DNA from: Janibacter hoylei PVAS-1 | GTDB lineage: Bacteria; Actinomycetota; Actinomycetes; Actinomycetales; Dermatophilaceae | Reading direction: 5' to 3' | Length of the DNA stretch: 64,000 bases | NCBI RefSeq assembly: GCF_000297495.1 | Contig: NZ_ALWX01000014.1 | Location: forward strand, 1-64,000 | Part shown: one piece after another, positions 26,691 through 36,089 of the stretch | Numbering within the stretch: the first letter of the stretch is position 1 | How the letters are laid out: each line of letters begins with the position of its first letter | The notes under the pieces: generated by a model | What the model was told of the DNA's origin: nothing | The model's input: only the letters and a program-made list of their open reading frames with translations | Database searches by the model: none | Position numbers and translations under genes: made by a program

Positions 26691-27104
26691 TCAACGCACG
26701 CGGCGCGACTCGTGGGCCGACTCCCAGACGTCGCCGCCCCCCGAGTCCAGCGACAAGAGCGACAGCACGACGAAGATCCCGAGCAGCGGCAACCACCACC
26801 GCAGGAGCACCGTGCGCACCGTCCCACCCCACGTGGCCCGCCGCTGGCTACCGACGTGCACGAAGGCGGTGCCCGCCACGAGACAGCCAAGGGTGCGCCC
26901 CCTTCGGCACACCGCGCCGTAGAGGAGCGGGACGGCGAAGGCCGACCCGAGCAGCACGAAGACGGCCTGCCCATCGCTCACCTCGACGCTGGCCGCGACC
27001 GCCCCGACGAGACCGACGTACCCGACGACGAGCAGGAGCTGGTCGATGGACCAGGCGAGCAGCCGTCGCCACCTCGACGGCCTGGGCAACGGAGCTGAGG
27101 ACAC
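26691..27104 (-). CDS. RDD-family membrane protein
   Basis: This small integral membrane protein has 137 residues. The RDD signature appears as RWRRLLAWSIDQLLLVVGY at the N-terminus, followed by hydrophobic stretches (VFVLLGSAFAVPLLYG; WWLPLLGIFVVLSLLSL) and a GRTLGC motif typical of the family (RTxGK-like). The GTG at 27104 was chosen because the RDD domain begins right after it; the longer upstream frame is antisense to the molybdenum enzyme genes. The role is unknown; some RDD proteins act in ion transport. Confidence 0.75.
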   Translation of the reverse strand: MSSAPLPRPSRWRRLLAWSIDQLLLVVGYVGLVGAVAASVEVSDGQAVFVLLGSAFAVPLLYGAVCRRGRTLGCLVAGTAFVHVGSQRRATWGGTVRTVLLRWWLPLLGIFVVLSLLSLDSGGGDVWESAHESRRVR

Positions 27105-27214
27105 GACGAGAGGATATGCGCGCGGCCGCCGTAGGGCTCTTCGGCTACGCCGCAGGGTGACGACGGCGGCGGTGCTACCGCCCTTTCCAGGACGCAGGAT
27201 GTGCCCTCCAGCCG

Positions 27215-27220
27215 TACGAT
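27215..27220 (+). promoter_or_regulatory. -10-like TACGAT upstream of paoA
   Basis: TACGAT lies 35 bases before the paoA ATG, and AAGGA 4-8 bases before the ATG gives the ribosome site. No clear -35 was found, so this is a moderate call. Confidence 0.35.
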
Positions 27221-27255
27221 GAGGTATCGCCCCAACCCCGACGCCAAGGACTGCC

Positions 27256-27756
27256 ATGGAGACCGACATCACCCTCGTGGTCGACGGCGAACGTCGCTCG
27301 CTCACGCTCGACACCCGCACGAGCCTGCTCGACGCGCTGCGTGAGCATCTCGGCGTCACCTCGCCCAAGAAGGGCTGCGACCACGGCCAGTGCGGCGCCT
27401 GCACCGTCTTGCTCGACGGTCGCCGGGCGACGAGCTGCCTGACCTTCGCCGTCGCCCAGGACGGCGCAGAGGTGGTCACTGCCGCCGGTCTTGCCCGGGA
27501 CGGGCTCCACCCGGTGCAGCAGGCCTTCGTCGACAACGACGCCTTCCAGTGCGGCTTCTGCACACCCGGCCAGGTGTGCTCCGCGGTCGGGATGCTCGAG
27601 GAGCTCGAGCAGGGCAGCCCCAGCTATGTCACCGAGGACCTCACGAGCACCGCCTCCGCGGACGACGACGAGATCCGCGAGCGCATGAGCGGCAACCTCT
27701 GCCGCTGCGGGGCCTATGGCGGCATCCGCTCCGCCATCCGGGAGGTCTCGTCGTGA
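27256..27756 (+). CDS. paoA: Molybdenum hydroxylase small subunit, two [2Fe-2S] clusters (PaoA-like)
   Basis: The 166-residue subunit carries two ferredoxin-type clusters: plant-type CDHGQCGACTVLLDG...SC and a second set QCGFCTPGQ...NLCRCGAYGG. In PaoABC and xanthine dehydrogenase relatives it passes electrons from the Mo site to FAD. No Tat signal is apparent, unlike E. coli PaoA, so the enzyme is probably cytoplasmic. It overlaps the FAD subunit gene as GTGA. The substrate, an aldehyde or purine, cannot be told from sequence. Confidence 0.9.
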   Translation: METDITLVVDGERRSLTLDTRTSLLDALREHLGVTSPKKGCDHGQCGACTVLLDGRRATSCLTFAVAQDGAEVVTAAGLARDGLHPVQQAFVDNDAFQCGFCTPGQVCSAVGMLEELEQGSPSYVTEDLTSTASADDDEIRERMSGNLCRCGAYGGIRSAIREVSS

Positions 27757-28742
27757 AGCCCTTCGACTACCGCCGCTCAGAGGACGTCGCGGGCGCGATC
27801 GCCCTCGCGACGTCCGGCCCGCAGGCGCGCTATCTCGCCGGCGGGACCAACCTGGTCGACCACATGCGTCTGGGCCTGGAGTCACCGCAGCTGCTCGTCG
27901 ACGTCAGCCGGCTGCCGCTCGACGGCATCGAGGACCTCCCCGACGGTGGCCTGCGCATCGGCGCCACGGTGCGCAACAGCGACCTCGCGGCCGACCCCCG
28001 CGTCCGTGAGCGGTACCCCGTCCTCTCTCGTGCCCTGCTCGCCGGGGCCTCGGGACAGCTGCGCAACCTCGCCACCACGGGCGGCAACCTGCTCCAGCGC
28101 ACCCGCTGCCCGTACTTCCAGGACGTGACGACGCCGTGCAACAAGCGTGAGCCGGGCACCGGCTGCTCCGCGATCGGTGGCTACACCCGTGACCACGCCG
28201 TCGTCGGCGCCTCCGACGCCTGCGTCGCCGTCCACCCCTCCGACATGGCCGTCGCAATGCTCGCGCTCGACGCCATCGTGCGCGTCGAAGGACCGGACGG
28301 GCCTCGCGAGATCCCCCTCGACGACTTCCACCGCCTGCCCGGCGAACACCCCGAGCGGGACACCGTCCTCGCCGCCGGTGAGCTCATCACCGACGTCGAC
28401 GTGCCGGCCACCCCCTTCGCCCGTCGCTCCGAGTACCGCAAGGTGCGCGACAGGGCCTCCTACGCCTTCGCCCTCGTCTCGGTCGCCGCGGCCGTCCACG
28501 TGGACGAAGGGAGGATCGCCGACCTGCGCATCGCCTGCGGCGGCATCGCCCACAAGCCCTGGCGAGCCCGCGCCGCTGAGGACGCGCTGCGCGGCCGCGC
28601 TCCGGACGCGGCGGCCTTCGCCGAGGCAGCCGAGGCGGAGCTCACCGACGCGAGCCCGCTGCCCGACAACGGGTTCAAGATCCCGATGCTGCGCCGGACC
28701 ATGGTCTCGGTCCTGCGCGACCTCACCGAGGAGGTCCGATGA
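27753..28742 (+). CDS. paoB: Molybdenum hydroxylase FAD subunit (PaoB-like)
   Basis: This 329-residue FAD-binding subunit shows the family motifs AGGTNLVDHMRLG and TTGGNLLQRTRCPYF. The insert with CPYF...TPCNKREPGTGCSA matches the extra [4Fe-4S] cluster that marks the PaoB subgroup and is absent from ordinary XdhB. The GTG at 27753 overlaps the paoA stop. The stop itself overlaps paoC as ATGA, so the three genes are translationally coupled. Confidence 0.9.
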   Translation: MKPFDYRRSEDVAGAIALATSGPQARYLAGGTNLVDHMRLGLESPQLLVDVSRLPLDGIEDLPDGGLRIGATVRNSDLAADPRVRERYPVLSRALLAGASGQLRNLATTGGNLLQRTRCPYFQDVTTPCNKREPGTGCSAIGGYTRDHAVVGASDACVAVHPSDMAVAMLALDAIVRVEGPDGPREIPLDDFHRLPGEHPERDTVLAAGELITDVDVPATPFARRSEYRKVRDRASYAFALVSVAAAVHVDEGRIADLRIACGGIAHKPWRARAAEDALRGRAPDAAAFAEAAEAELTDASPLPDNGFKIPMLRRTMVSVLRDLTEEVR

Positions 28743-30842
28743 CCGACATGATCACGCCCCGCGCGATGGGCACCGACCGGGCCCGCCACGACGCCGTCGC
28801 CAAGGTCACCGGCACCGCGCCCTACGCCGCCGACCACGAGCAGTCTGAGCGGGTGCACCTGCACCCGGTGCAGGCCACCATCGCCCGCGGCCGCATCGCC
28901 GACATCGACACCAGCGCCGCCGAGGCGTTGGACGGGGTGATCCTCACCCTGACGCACCTCAACGCCCCGCGGCTCGCGAGCTCCGACGACACCGAGATGC
29001 TCATCCTGCAGAGTGACGAGGTCGCCTTCCGCGGTCAGCTCATCGGTGCCGTCGTGGCGCGCACCAGCGAGACGGCCCGCGAGGCCGCCTCCCTCGTGAA
29101 GGTCACCTACGAGGAGCAACCCGTCGACGCCACCCTGTCGGCCGAGCGCGACGACCTCTACGCGCCCGACGAGGTCAACGCCGGCCACGAGACGGACACC
29201 GCGAGCGGTGACGTGGACGCCACGTTCGAGGCGGCCGAGGTACGGCTCGAGCAGACGTACACGACGCCGATGGAGCACAACAACCCCATGGAGCCGCACA
29301 CGACGGTGGCCCTGTGGCAGGAGGAGCACCTCACGCTGTGGGACTCCATCCAGGGCGCCCACACCGCGCAATCCGCCCTCGCCCCCCTGCTCGGACTCGA
29401 GCCGGAGCAGCTGCGGGTGCTCGCCCCCTTCGTCGGTGGTGGCTTCGGCTCCAAGGGCAAGCCGCACTCCCACGAGGTGCTCGCCGCGATGGCCGCCATG
29501 CGGCTGCCCGGCCTGTCGGTCTCCTTCTGCGTGACCCGCCAGCAGATGTTCACCCTCACGGGCTATCGGACCCCGACGATCTCCCGGGTGCGCCTCGGCA
29601 GCGACCGGCAGGGTCGGCTGTCGGCGATCTCCCACGACGTCGTCGAGCAGAGCGCGCGACTGTACGAGTTCGCGGAGCAGACGGCCGCACCTACGCGCAC
29701 GATGTATGCAGCGCCGCACCGCCGCACGACCCACCGGCTCGCGACGCTCGACGTGCCGGTCCCCTTCTGGATGCGCGCGCCCGGTGAGTGCCCGGGCATG
29801 CACGCCCTGGAGGTCGCGATGGATGAGCTGGCGATCGCCTGCGAGCTCGACCCGATCGAGCTGCGCGTGCGCAACGACACCGCGATCGACCCGGACACCG
29901 GCCTGCCCTTCACCCACCGCGACCTCGTCGGGTGCCTGCGCGAGGGAGCGCGGCGGTTCGGCTGGGCCGACCGCGACCCGCGACCGGGACGACGGGAGGG
30001 CGACTGGTTCGTCGGGACCGGCGTCGCCGCGTCGACCTACCCGGCACTGATGATGACGGGCAACGTGGCCCGCGTGACGTACGACGGCGATCGATACCGC
30101 GTGGAGATCGGGGCGACGGACATCGGCACCGGGACGTGGACCGCCCTCGCGCAGATCGCCGCCGACGCGCTCGAGTGCCCGGTCGAAGACGTTGATCTGC
30201 GGATCGGCGACAGCGACCTGCCGACGGGCAGCCTCGCGGGTGGCTCGACAGGTATCTCCTCCTGGGGCACGACCGTCGTCACCGCGGCGCGTGCCTTCCG
30301 CGCGGAGCACGGGCGCACGCCCGCCGCGGGGGGCGACGACGCAGGCGGAGCAGCCGGAGAGCGATCTCACCGAGCGCTTCGCGCCGCACTCCTTCGGGGC
30401 GCAGTTCGCCGAGGTGCGGGTGCACGCCGACACCGGCGAGGTGCGGGTGCCGCGCATGCTCGGCGTCTTTTCCGTCGGGCGGGTCATCAACCCGCGCACC
30501 GCGCGCTCCCAGCTGACCGGCGCGATGGTCATGGGCCTGTCGATGGCCCTGCACGAGCACAGCGTGCTCGACGAACGCTGGGCTCACGTCGTCAACCACG
30601 ACCTCGCCGGCTATCACGTCGCCGCGCACGCGGACGTCGCCGACATCGAGGCGGTGTGGCTGGACGAGACCGACGAGCACATCAACCCGATGGGCTCGCG
30701 CGGCGTCGGCGAGATCGGCATCGTGGGTGCCTCGGCAGCGGTGGCCAACGCGACCTATCACGCCACCGGTATACGGGTGCGTGAACTTCCGCTGACGCCC
30801 GACCTCTTCCTCAGGGGCGACCCGCAGAGCGTGGCGCGGTAG
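28739..30842 (+). CDS. paoC: Molybdenum hydroxylase catalytic subunit (PaoC-like), one frameshift
   Basis: This is the Moco-binding subunit of ~700 residues. Motifs include FVGGGFGSKGKPHSHE and, at the C-terminus, the catalytic Glu region GSRGVGEIGIVGASAA. Near residue 530 the frame is lost at a run of six G (30328-30333). Removing one G gives AAGATTQAEQPESDLTERF and restores HSFGAQFAEVRVHADTGEV through to TPDLFLRGDPQ. The gene is therefore probably whole in the organism. It oxidises aldehydes or N-heterocycles with water and passes electrons through PaoA and PaoB. No Moco-insertion chaperone (PaoD/XdhC) lies beside it. Confidence 0.85.
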
Positions 30843-30874
30843 GCGCACCGCCGCTCAGGCGCTCTCCGCGAGGG

Positions 30875-30950
30875 CCCGTCGAGCCCGTCGACGCCGGCTG
30901 AGCCCCAGAGGCCGGCGCGACACGAAGGCCGCTCGGCTCCCCTCGACGGG
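30875..30950. repeat. Inverted 9-mer in gap after paoC
   Basis: CCCGTCGAG (30875-30883) and CTCGACGGG (30942-30950) are inverted copies in the 132-base gap between convergent genes. It may be a terminator-like or REP-type remnant. No other copy was noticed in the window. Confidence 0.3.
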
Positions 30951-30974
30951 CAGACCGCGCGCGAGAACTCCTCG

Positions 30975-31427
30975 TCAGCGCGTCTGCGTCCTGCCGGCGC
31001 GCCCCTCCACGAGCAGGCGCAGCCGGCGAAGGGTCTCGGAGTTGCGCCACTTCAGGCCGGGCTGTCGCGCGATCCCGGGCACGAGGAGACCCGGCCCGGA
31101 GACCACGTCCTCGACCATCGTCACCTCGGTCCGGTCGTCGACCGGGGTCACTGTGATGTGCACCTTGGCCTCACCCATCGGCCAGGCGCGAGCACGCAGG
31201 GTGATGGACTCGTGCGGCTGCTGGGCCAGCACGCGTGTGTGGTCGTGGATCAATGCGGGCCACGCGCCCACCGAGTGGTGGATGCGGCTGCCGACAGCGG
31301 GCCAGTCCGGGTCGACGTCGCGCATGCGCGAGGCGCCGACGACCCACAGCGGGTAGAGCCAGCCGTCACTCAGCACCGACCAGACGTCGTCGATCGAGGC
31401 GTTGATGACCGTGGTGTTCTCACTCAT
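30975..31427 (-). CDS. SRPBCC-fold (polyketide cyclase-like) protein
   Basis: The 150-residue protein follows the START/Bet v1-like pattern of the SRPBCC superfamily: an N-terminal strand with IDDVWSVLSDGWLYPLWVVG, then TEVTMVEDVVSGPG and a long C-terminal helix ending in RRLRLLVEGR. Such proteins bind hydrophobic ligands; no catalytic residue is evident. AGGAG lies 7 bases before the ATG. The gene is downstream of the Old Yellow Enzyme gene on the same strand, with a 135-base gap, and may share its transcript. Confidence 0.75.
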   Translation of the reverse strand: MSENTTVINASIDDVWSVLSDGWLYPLWVVGASRMRDVDPDWPAVGSRIHHSVGAWPALIHDHTRVLAQQPHESITLRARAWPMGEAKVHITVTPVDDRTEVTMVEDVVSGPGLLVPGIARQPGLKWRNSETLRRLRLLVEGRAGRTQTR

Positions 31428-31562
31428 ACCCAGCTCCTACGGGTTGGCGGGGGTGTCGACCCCGAGTCTCGTCGCGGGTGCGGTGTGGTGCAACCTGTCG
31501 ACGTCGGCCCTCTCGCGCACCATGGTGCCGCCCGTACGCCGCCACCATGGGGCGGTCGCCGC

Positions 31563-32631
31563 TCAGCCGGCCACGAAGTCCGGCCACCCCGCATCGAGGT
31601 ACTCCACGAAGGTCTCGCTGACCCGCTCGCGGTGCAGGTGCTCGCGGGTCACCGGCAGCGCCGCCATGGTGAAGGCGTCGTCGTCGGCGGAGCGCTTCGG
31701 GAAGTCGTGGTGCACGATCGCCGCCCGGCCGATGTCGACGAAGTCGGCCCCCTTCGACAGGCACCAGCGCGCCTGCTGCGCGGAGCGGATCTTGCCCGCC
31801 ACGCCGAGCCGGGTCTCGCCGCGCTCGAGGCCGGTGAAGGCGTCGATGAGCAGGTCACCCTCGTCGTCGACGGTCAGGAAGGCGTCCCACAGCGACATGT
31901 CGAGGTAGTCGACGAGCCCGGAGTCGAGGACCTGCTGGGCGACGGCGACACCTTCGTCGAGGACGATGCCGTTGCCCTGTGGGGTGAGCCGCAGCCCGAC
32001 CTGGAAGTCGGGGCGCGTGCGCTCGCGGATCCCGCGGAGGACCTCGAAGAGCATCCGCGAGCGGTCCTCGAGCGACCCGCCGTAGCCGTCGGTGCGATGG
32101 TTGTGGCGTCCGTCGAGGAACTGGCAGATGAGGTAGCCGTGGGCACCATGGACCTCGACGCCGTCGAAGCCGGCGCGCTCGGCTCGCTGCGCCCCGAGGA
32201 CGAAGTCCTCGACCGCCTGCTGCACCTCCCCGGTCGACAGGGCACGGATGTCCTTGTCCAAGTCGTCCCACGGAGCGACGTTCGGCACACCGGTGACGGC
32301 CGGGTCGGAGCGTCGACCGCCGTGGTGCAGCTGCACCGAGGAGACGCTGCCGGCGGCCCGGATGCCGTCGGCCAGGCGGGTCAGGCCCTCCAGGTGCCTC
32401 TCGTCGCTGATCCCGAGCTGACCCGCCCAGGCCTGCCCCGCGGGGGCCACGTAGGTCGCGCAGGTCATCGTCAGGCCGAATCCTCCTTCGGCCCGGGCGA
32501 CGAGCCAGCGGTACTCGTCCTGCGACAGCGTGCCGTCCGCATGGCTCTGGGTGTTGGTGAGAGGGGGCGAGGGCGAGCCGGTTGGCCCAGGCGGGGCCGT
32601 GGGCCAGGTCGAGGCGGTCGTGGAGGGTCAT
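31563..32631 (-). CDS. Old Yellow Enzyme-family NADH:flavin oxidoreductase (one frameshift)
   Basis: This is an FMN TIM-barrel enzyme of ~355 residues: TSVQLHHGGR-like segment (VSSVQLHHGGRRSDPA), FDGVEVHGAHGYLICQFL, GGSLEDRSRMLFEVLRGI and the C-terminal FVDIGRAAIVHHDFP. The first ~25 residues lie in another frame. Removing one G from the run at 32563-32567 joins MTLHDRLDLAHGPAWANRL to LTNTQSHADGTLSQDEYRW. OYE enzymes reduce activated C=C bonds with NAD(P)H. The ATG at 32631 is preceded by a 20-base segment shared with another gene (38385-38404). It is divergent from the LLM oxidoreductase gene. Confidence 0.82.
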
Positions 32632-32778
32632 GGCGCCATCCTCGCAAGCCGCCGTCGCACCTCTCCACGAAGGTCGAGATCTGGTGGCGGCCTCCGGACC
32701 CGAGCCACGCGGGGTGCCTGCGGGGTGCCGAGTCCACGCCACTCGCCTCCGCGGATACTCCCCGGCCACCCCGGGAAT

Positions 32779-32796
32779 TAGTTGCCGAGACAACTA
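32779..32796. promoter_or_regulatory. Operator-like palindrome TAGTTG-N6-CAACTA
   Basis: This perfect inverted repeat has 6-bp arms and ends 12 bases before ATG 32809. TAGTTG/CAACTA half-sites are common for MarR- and HxlR-type repressors, but no such gene is in the window. TAGTTA (32795-32800) overlaps its right arm and may be a -10 element, so binding would block transcription. Confidence 0.6.
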
Positions 32797-32808
32797 GTTA
32801 CACCGGTC

Positions 32809-33858
32809 ATGCATGCCTTCGGATTCTTGAGCTTCGGGCACTACGGGCACGGCAGCGGGCCGGGTGACCCCGACGCCGGTCAGGCACTGCGCGACGCCGT
32901 CGAGATCGGAGTCGGTGCCGACGAGATCGGCGTCAACGGCGCCTACTTCCGTGTCCACCACTTCGCGCGGCAGGGCGCGGCGCCCATGCCGGTCCTCTCG
33001 GCCATCGCCGCTCGCACCCGGCGCATCGAGGTCGGCACCGGCGTCATCGACATGCGCTACGAGACCCCGCTGCAGCTGGCCGAGGAGGCCGCCGCCCTCG
33101 ACCTGATCTCCGGAGGCCGGGTCGCGCTCGGCGTGAGTCGGGGGTCACCGGAGCCCGCCCTGCGCGGGTGGGAAGCCTTCGGCCACACCGGTGCTCGCGA
33201 TCCGCGCGGCGCCGACCGCGCACGCGAGCACTTCGAGACCTTCATGTCCGCGATCCGCGGCGACCAGGTCGTCGACGCCGACCCGACGCAGGGCCCCGCC
33301 GGCCGGCTGCGGGTCGAGCCGCACTCCCCCGGCCTCGACCGCCGCATCTGGTGGGGGGCCGGCAGCCGCGAGACCGCCGAGTGGGCCGCCCGCCAGGGGG
33401 TCAACCTCATGAGCTCGACGCTGCTCACCGAGGCGACCGGAGCCTCCTTCGCCGATCTGCAGGCCGAGCAGATCGCGCTCTACCAGGCCGCATGGCGCGA
33501 GGCCGGCCACGACTGGGCGCCGCGGGTGTCGGTCTCCCGCAGCATCTTCCCGATCGTCAGCGACCTCGACCGGCACTTCTTCGGCCTGCAGGGCCAGGGC
33601 AGCAGCGACCAGGTCGGCATGATCGACGGCTTCCGCTCGACCTTCGGCAAGACCTACGCCGCCGAGCCCGACCAGCTCGTCGAGCAGCTCAAGGCCGACG
33701 CGGCCATCGCTGCCGCCGACACCGTCATGCTCACCATCCCGAGCCAGCTCGGCGTCGACTACAACCTGCACATCCTCGACTCCTTCGCCCAGCACGTCGC
33801 CCCCGAGCTCGGGTGGCGCCGCAACAGCGACGGCCCCGTCGAGCCCCTCCCCGCCTGA
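32809..33858 (+). CDS. LLM-class flavin-dependent oxidoreductase
   Basis: This is a luciferase-like TIM-barrel enzyme of 349 residues that uses FMNH2 or F420. Supporting motifs are RRIEVGTGVIDMRYETPLQL, LDLISGGRVALGVSRGSPE and WWGAGSRETAEWAARQG. The ATG at 32809 starts directly at the first barrel strand; a TTG at 32782 would lie inside the operator palindrome. No Shine-Dalgarno sequence is seen, so the message may be leaderless. The gene pairs with the Rossmann gene 24 bases downstream. The substrate is unknown. Confidence 0.82.
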   Translation: MHAFGFLSFGHYGHGSGPGDPDAGQALRDAVEIGVGADEIGVNGAYFRVHHFARQGAAPMPVLSAIAARTRRIEVGTGVIDMRYETPLQLAEEAAALDLISGGRVALGVSRGSPEPALRGWEAFGHTGARDPRGADRAREHFETFMSAIRGDQVVDADPTQGPAGRLRVEPHSPGLDRRIWWGAGSRETAEWAARQGVNLMSSTLLTEATGASFADLQAEQIALYQAAWREAGHDWAPRVSVSRSIFPIVSDLDRHFFGLQGQGSSDQVGMIDGFRSTFGKTYAAEPDQLVEQLKADAAIAAADTVMLTIPSQLGVDYNLHILDSFAQHVAPELGWRRNSDGPVEPLPA

Positions 33859-33882
33859 CCAACCCCAACCGATAGGAACACC

Positions 33883-34527
33883 ATGAGCACCATCGTCATC
33901 TTCGGCGGCACCGGCTACGCCGGCGGCAACATCGCCCGCGAAGCCGCCTCCCGCGGCCACCAGGTCATCTCCTACAGCCGCACCGCCCCGGCCGAGCAGG
34001 CCGAAGGCGTCGAGTACCGCACCGGCTCCCTGACCGACGACGTCGTCCTCGCGCAGGCCGCCACCGACGCCGACGACCTCGTCGTCGCCACGCACGGCGC
34101 CGACGTCGGCGGCTCCCCGCTCGTCGACCACGTCGCCCGGCTCACCGCTGCCGCCATCGAGCACGGTGCCCGCCTCTCCTTCGTCGGCGGTGCCGGCTCA
34201 CTCCACGTGACGAAGGGCGGTCCCCGCCTCGTCGACACCCCGGACTTCCACGACGACTGGAAGCCCGAGGCCCTCTCCCACGCCAAGGTGCTCGACGCCC
34301 TGCGCGCCGGCCCGCAGGAGCTCGACTGGTTCTACGTCTCCCCGGCCGCGCTCTTCGGCTCCTTCGCCCCCGGCGAGACGACTGGCAGCTACCGGCTCGG
34401 CGGCGACGAGCTCGTCACCGACGCCGAGGGCAACTCGGAGATCTCCGGCACGGACTTCGCCCTGGCCTTCGTCGACGAGATCGAGCAGGGCAAGCACCGC
34501 CGGCAGCGGTTCACCGTCGCCCACTGA
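33883..34527 (+). CDS. NAD(P)H-binding Rossmann oxidoreductase
   Basis: The 214-residue protein has an atypical short-chain dehydrogenase (NmrA/SDR5-like) fold. IFGGTGYAGGNIAREAASRGH is the dinucleotide-binding loop, and RLSFVGGAGSLHVTKGGPRL and WFYVSPAALFGSF follow as in YwnB/NmrA-type reductases. It follows the LLM gene in an operon (AGGA before the ATG) and likely serves the same stress response, set by the TAGTTG operator. Its 3' end overlaps the convergent ARH-phosphatase gene by 17 bases. Confidence 0.82.
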   Translation: MSTIVIFGGTGYAGGNIAREAASRGHQVISYSRTAPAEQAEGVEYRTGSLTDDVVLAQAATDADDLVVATHGADVGGSPLVDHVARLTAAAIEHGARLSFVGGAGSLHVTKGGPRLVDTPDFHDDWKPEALSHAKVLDALRAGPQELDWFYVSPAALFGSFAPGETTGSYRLGGDELVTDAEGNSEISGTDFALAFVDEIEQGKHRRQRFTVAH

Positions 34528-36089
34528 CCCCCTGCGCGTAGCTCTCCAGCGCCGCCCGGAATCCCCGGTTGGGCGACGCCTCCGGCAGCGCGGCGACGAC
34601 CTCCCGCGTCGCCGTCTCGAGGTCGACCCCGAGTTCCAGCGCGTGGGCGATGCCCACGGTGGGCGTGCGGGACTGGGCCGCGACGCAGTGGATGAGCACC
34701 CGGTGGCCTTCGGCCCGAAGGGAGGCCACCGTGCGGGCCGCGTCGGTGAGGACGGCGTCGAGGTTGGGGTTGGCCTCAGGCCCCTGGCTCGTCGATGAGG
34801 CGGAAGGGCACGTGCACCATGCCCGCCGGCACCTGCCGTGAGCCGGTGAGGCAGAGACTGACCACCGCGGTGATCTCCTCGGGCAGCTCGTCGAGGGCCA
34901 GCACGTTGCCGAGCCAGACGCCGTCGTCGAAGGGGTGCCGCACGAGGACCGAGCGGCGGGCCTGGTGGTAGTCGATGCGCTCCACCCCGGGCCAGCCGTA
35001 GGCATTGGGGCGGCCACCCCGCACGGCCAGGGTGGCCGCCTCGGCGAGGTCCTCCGCAGTGCGCCCCGGGTAGCCGTGCACGATCCGACGCCACTCGGCC
35101 GGGACCGCGGACGCACCCCACCGAGCGGCGAGCAGGCCGCCGGCGATCGCCGCGACCGTGTCGGTGTCGTTGCCGATGCGGATCGCGGTGTCGAGCGTGT
35201 GCTGGAGGTGCCGGCAGGGCATCTCGTCGGGCACCGGCGTGTGGCGGATCGCCGACCACGCAGCCTGGAACGCGGTGACGACATAACCGTTGGGCGTGAA
35301 GGTCGCCGGCTCCTGTGCCTCGGCCTCGGTGATGCGGGCGGTCCAGAAGCCCTGCGCTTCGTCGGACAGGTACGGCAGCCCGACCTGTACGTCGAGCTCC
35401 CCCTCGAGCACCGCGTGCCGGATCGCGTGCGACCACAGCGCGCACGCCTGCCCCGCGCGCTCGTCCGTGTGGGTCAGCGCCGAGACCGCCTCAGCGGCCG
35501 CCGTGAGGCGCTGCGGGTCGTCGAGGTGCGCCAGCGCGACCGGTGAAGTGCGCATCAGCGAGCCGTTGCCGCCGGTGCGGCCAGTCCGAGCGTGCAGGTC
35601 CGCGGCGGCCTGGGCCATGCGGGTGGCGAGGGGCTCGTCCGGTCCCTGAGGAGGCGCGCCAGCGCCGTCTCGAAGGGACTCCCTTCGAGACGCTTGCAGA
35701 GCAAGCTCCTCAGGGAGCGAGGTCTGACGGGGCGATGCGTGACGGGGCGAGGTGTGGCGGAGCGAGGAGAGGACCTGGCGGGTCTGGGTGCCGATGTCGG
35801 CCGGGCTGGAGGCGTACCAGTCGAGGAAACCCTGGGCGACCTCGTCCAGCGCTTCCGGGGAGGCGAGGTCCACCCCCTTCGCCGCGGCTGCGAGGACCGG
35901 CCAGGTCATGGCCGTGTCGTCGGTCCACTCGCCCGGGGCGAAGTTGCCGAGGCCGCCGCCGATCATGGCGGGACCGTCGGGTCCGACTGCGGCGCAACCG
36001 AACTCGTAGCCGGCGCCAAGGGCATCGCCCACCGCGGAGCAGAGAGGGGCACCGCAGGCGCGGTCCATCTGTGCACTGGTGAGTCGCAT
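34511..36089 (-). CDS. ADP-ribosylglycohydrolase fused to dual-specificity phosphatase (one frameshift)
   Basis: The N-terminal ~345 residues are an ARH/DraG-type hydrolase: GDALGAGYEFG, the Mg-binding EWTDDTAM (T56-T59) and IGNDTDTVAAIAGG (~310). These remove ADP-ribose from proteins or DNA. The C-terminal ~170 residues are a dual-specificity phosphatase with HCVAAQSRT (CX5R, ~470). The frame breaks at a C4 run (34781-34784): dropping one base turns the early stop into DEPGPEANPNLDAV and gives ~525 residues. An in-frame palindromic repeat (35639-35717) encodes a foreign stretch at residues ~120-150. The start overlaps the stop of the upstream gene, so they are cotranscribed next to the NrtR-like regulator. 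Confidence 0.82.
35639..35717. repeat. Double palindromic repeat inside the ARH gene
   Basis: Unit 1 (35639-35677) is identical over 39 bases, inverted, to 57164-57202. Unit 2 (35681-35717) is an inverted relative of unit 1 that shares the outer parts (CCCTTCGAGACG and CTCCTCAGGGA) and differs in the middle. Together they form a long hairpin-like element of REP type. It sits in frame within coding sequence. Confidence 0.7.

Noticed and set aside
26691-27563. Long minus-strand frame extending the RDD gene upstream
   Set aside because: The extra part is antisense to paoA and its leader, and the RDD domain begins just after GTG 27104.
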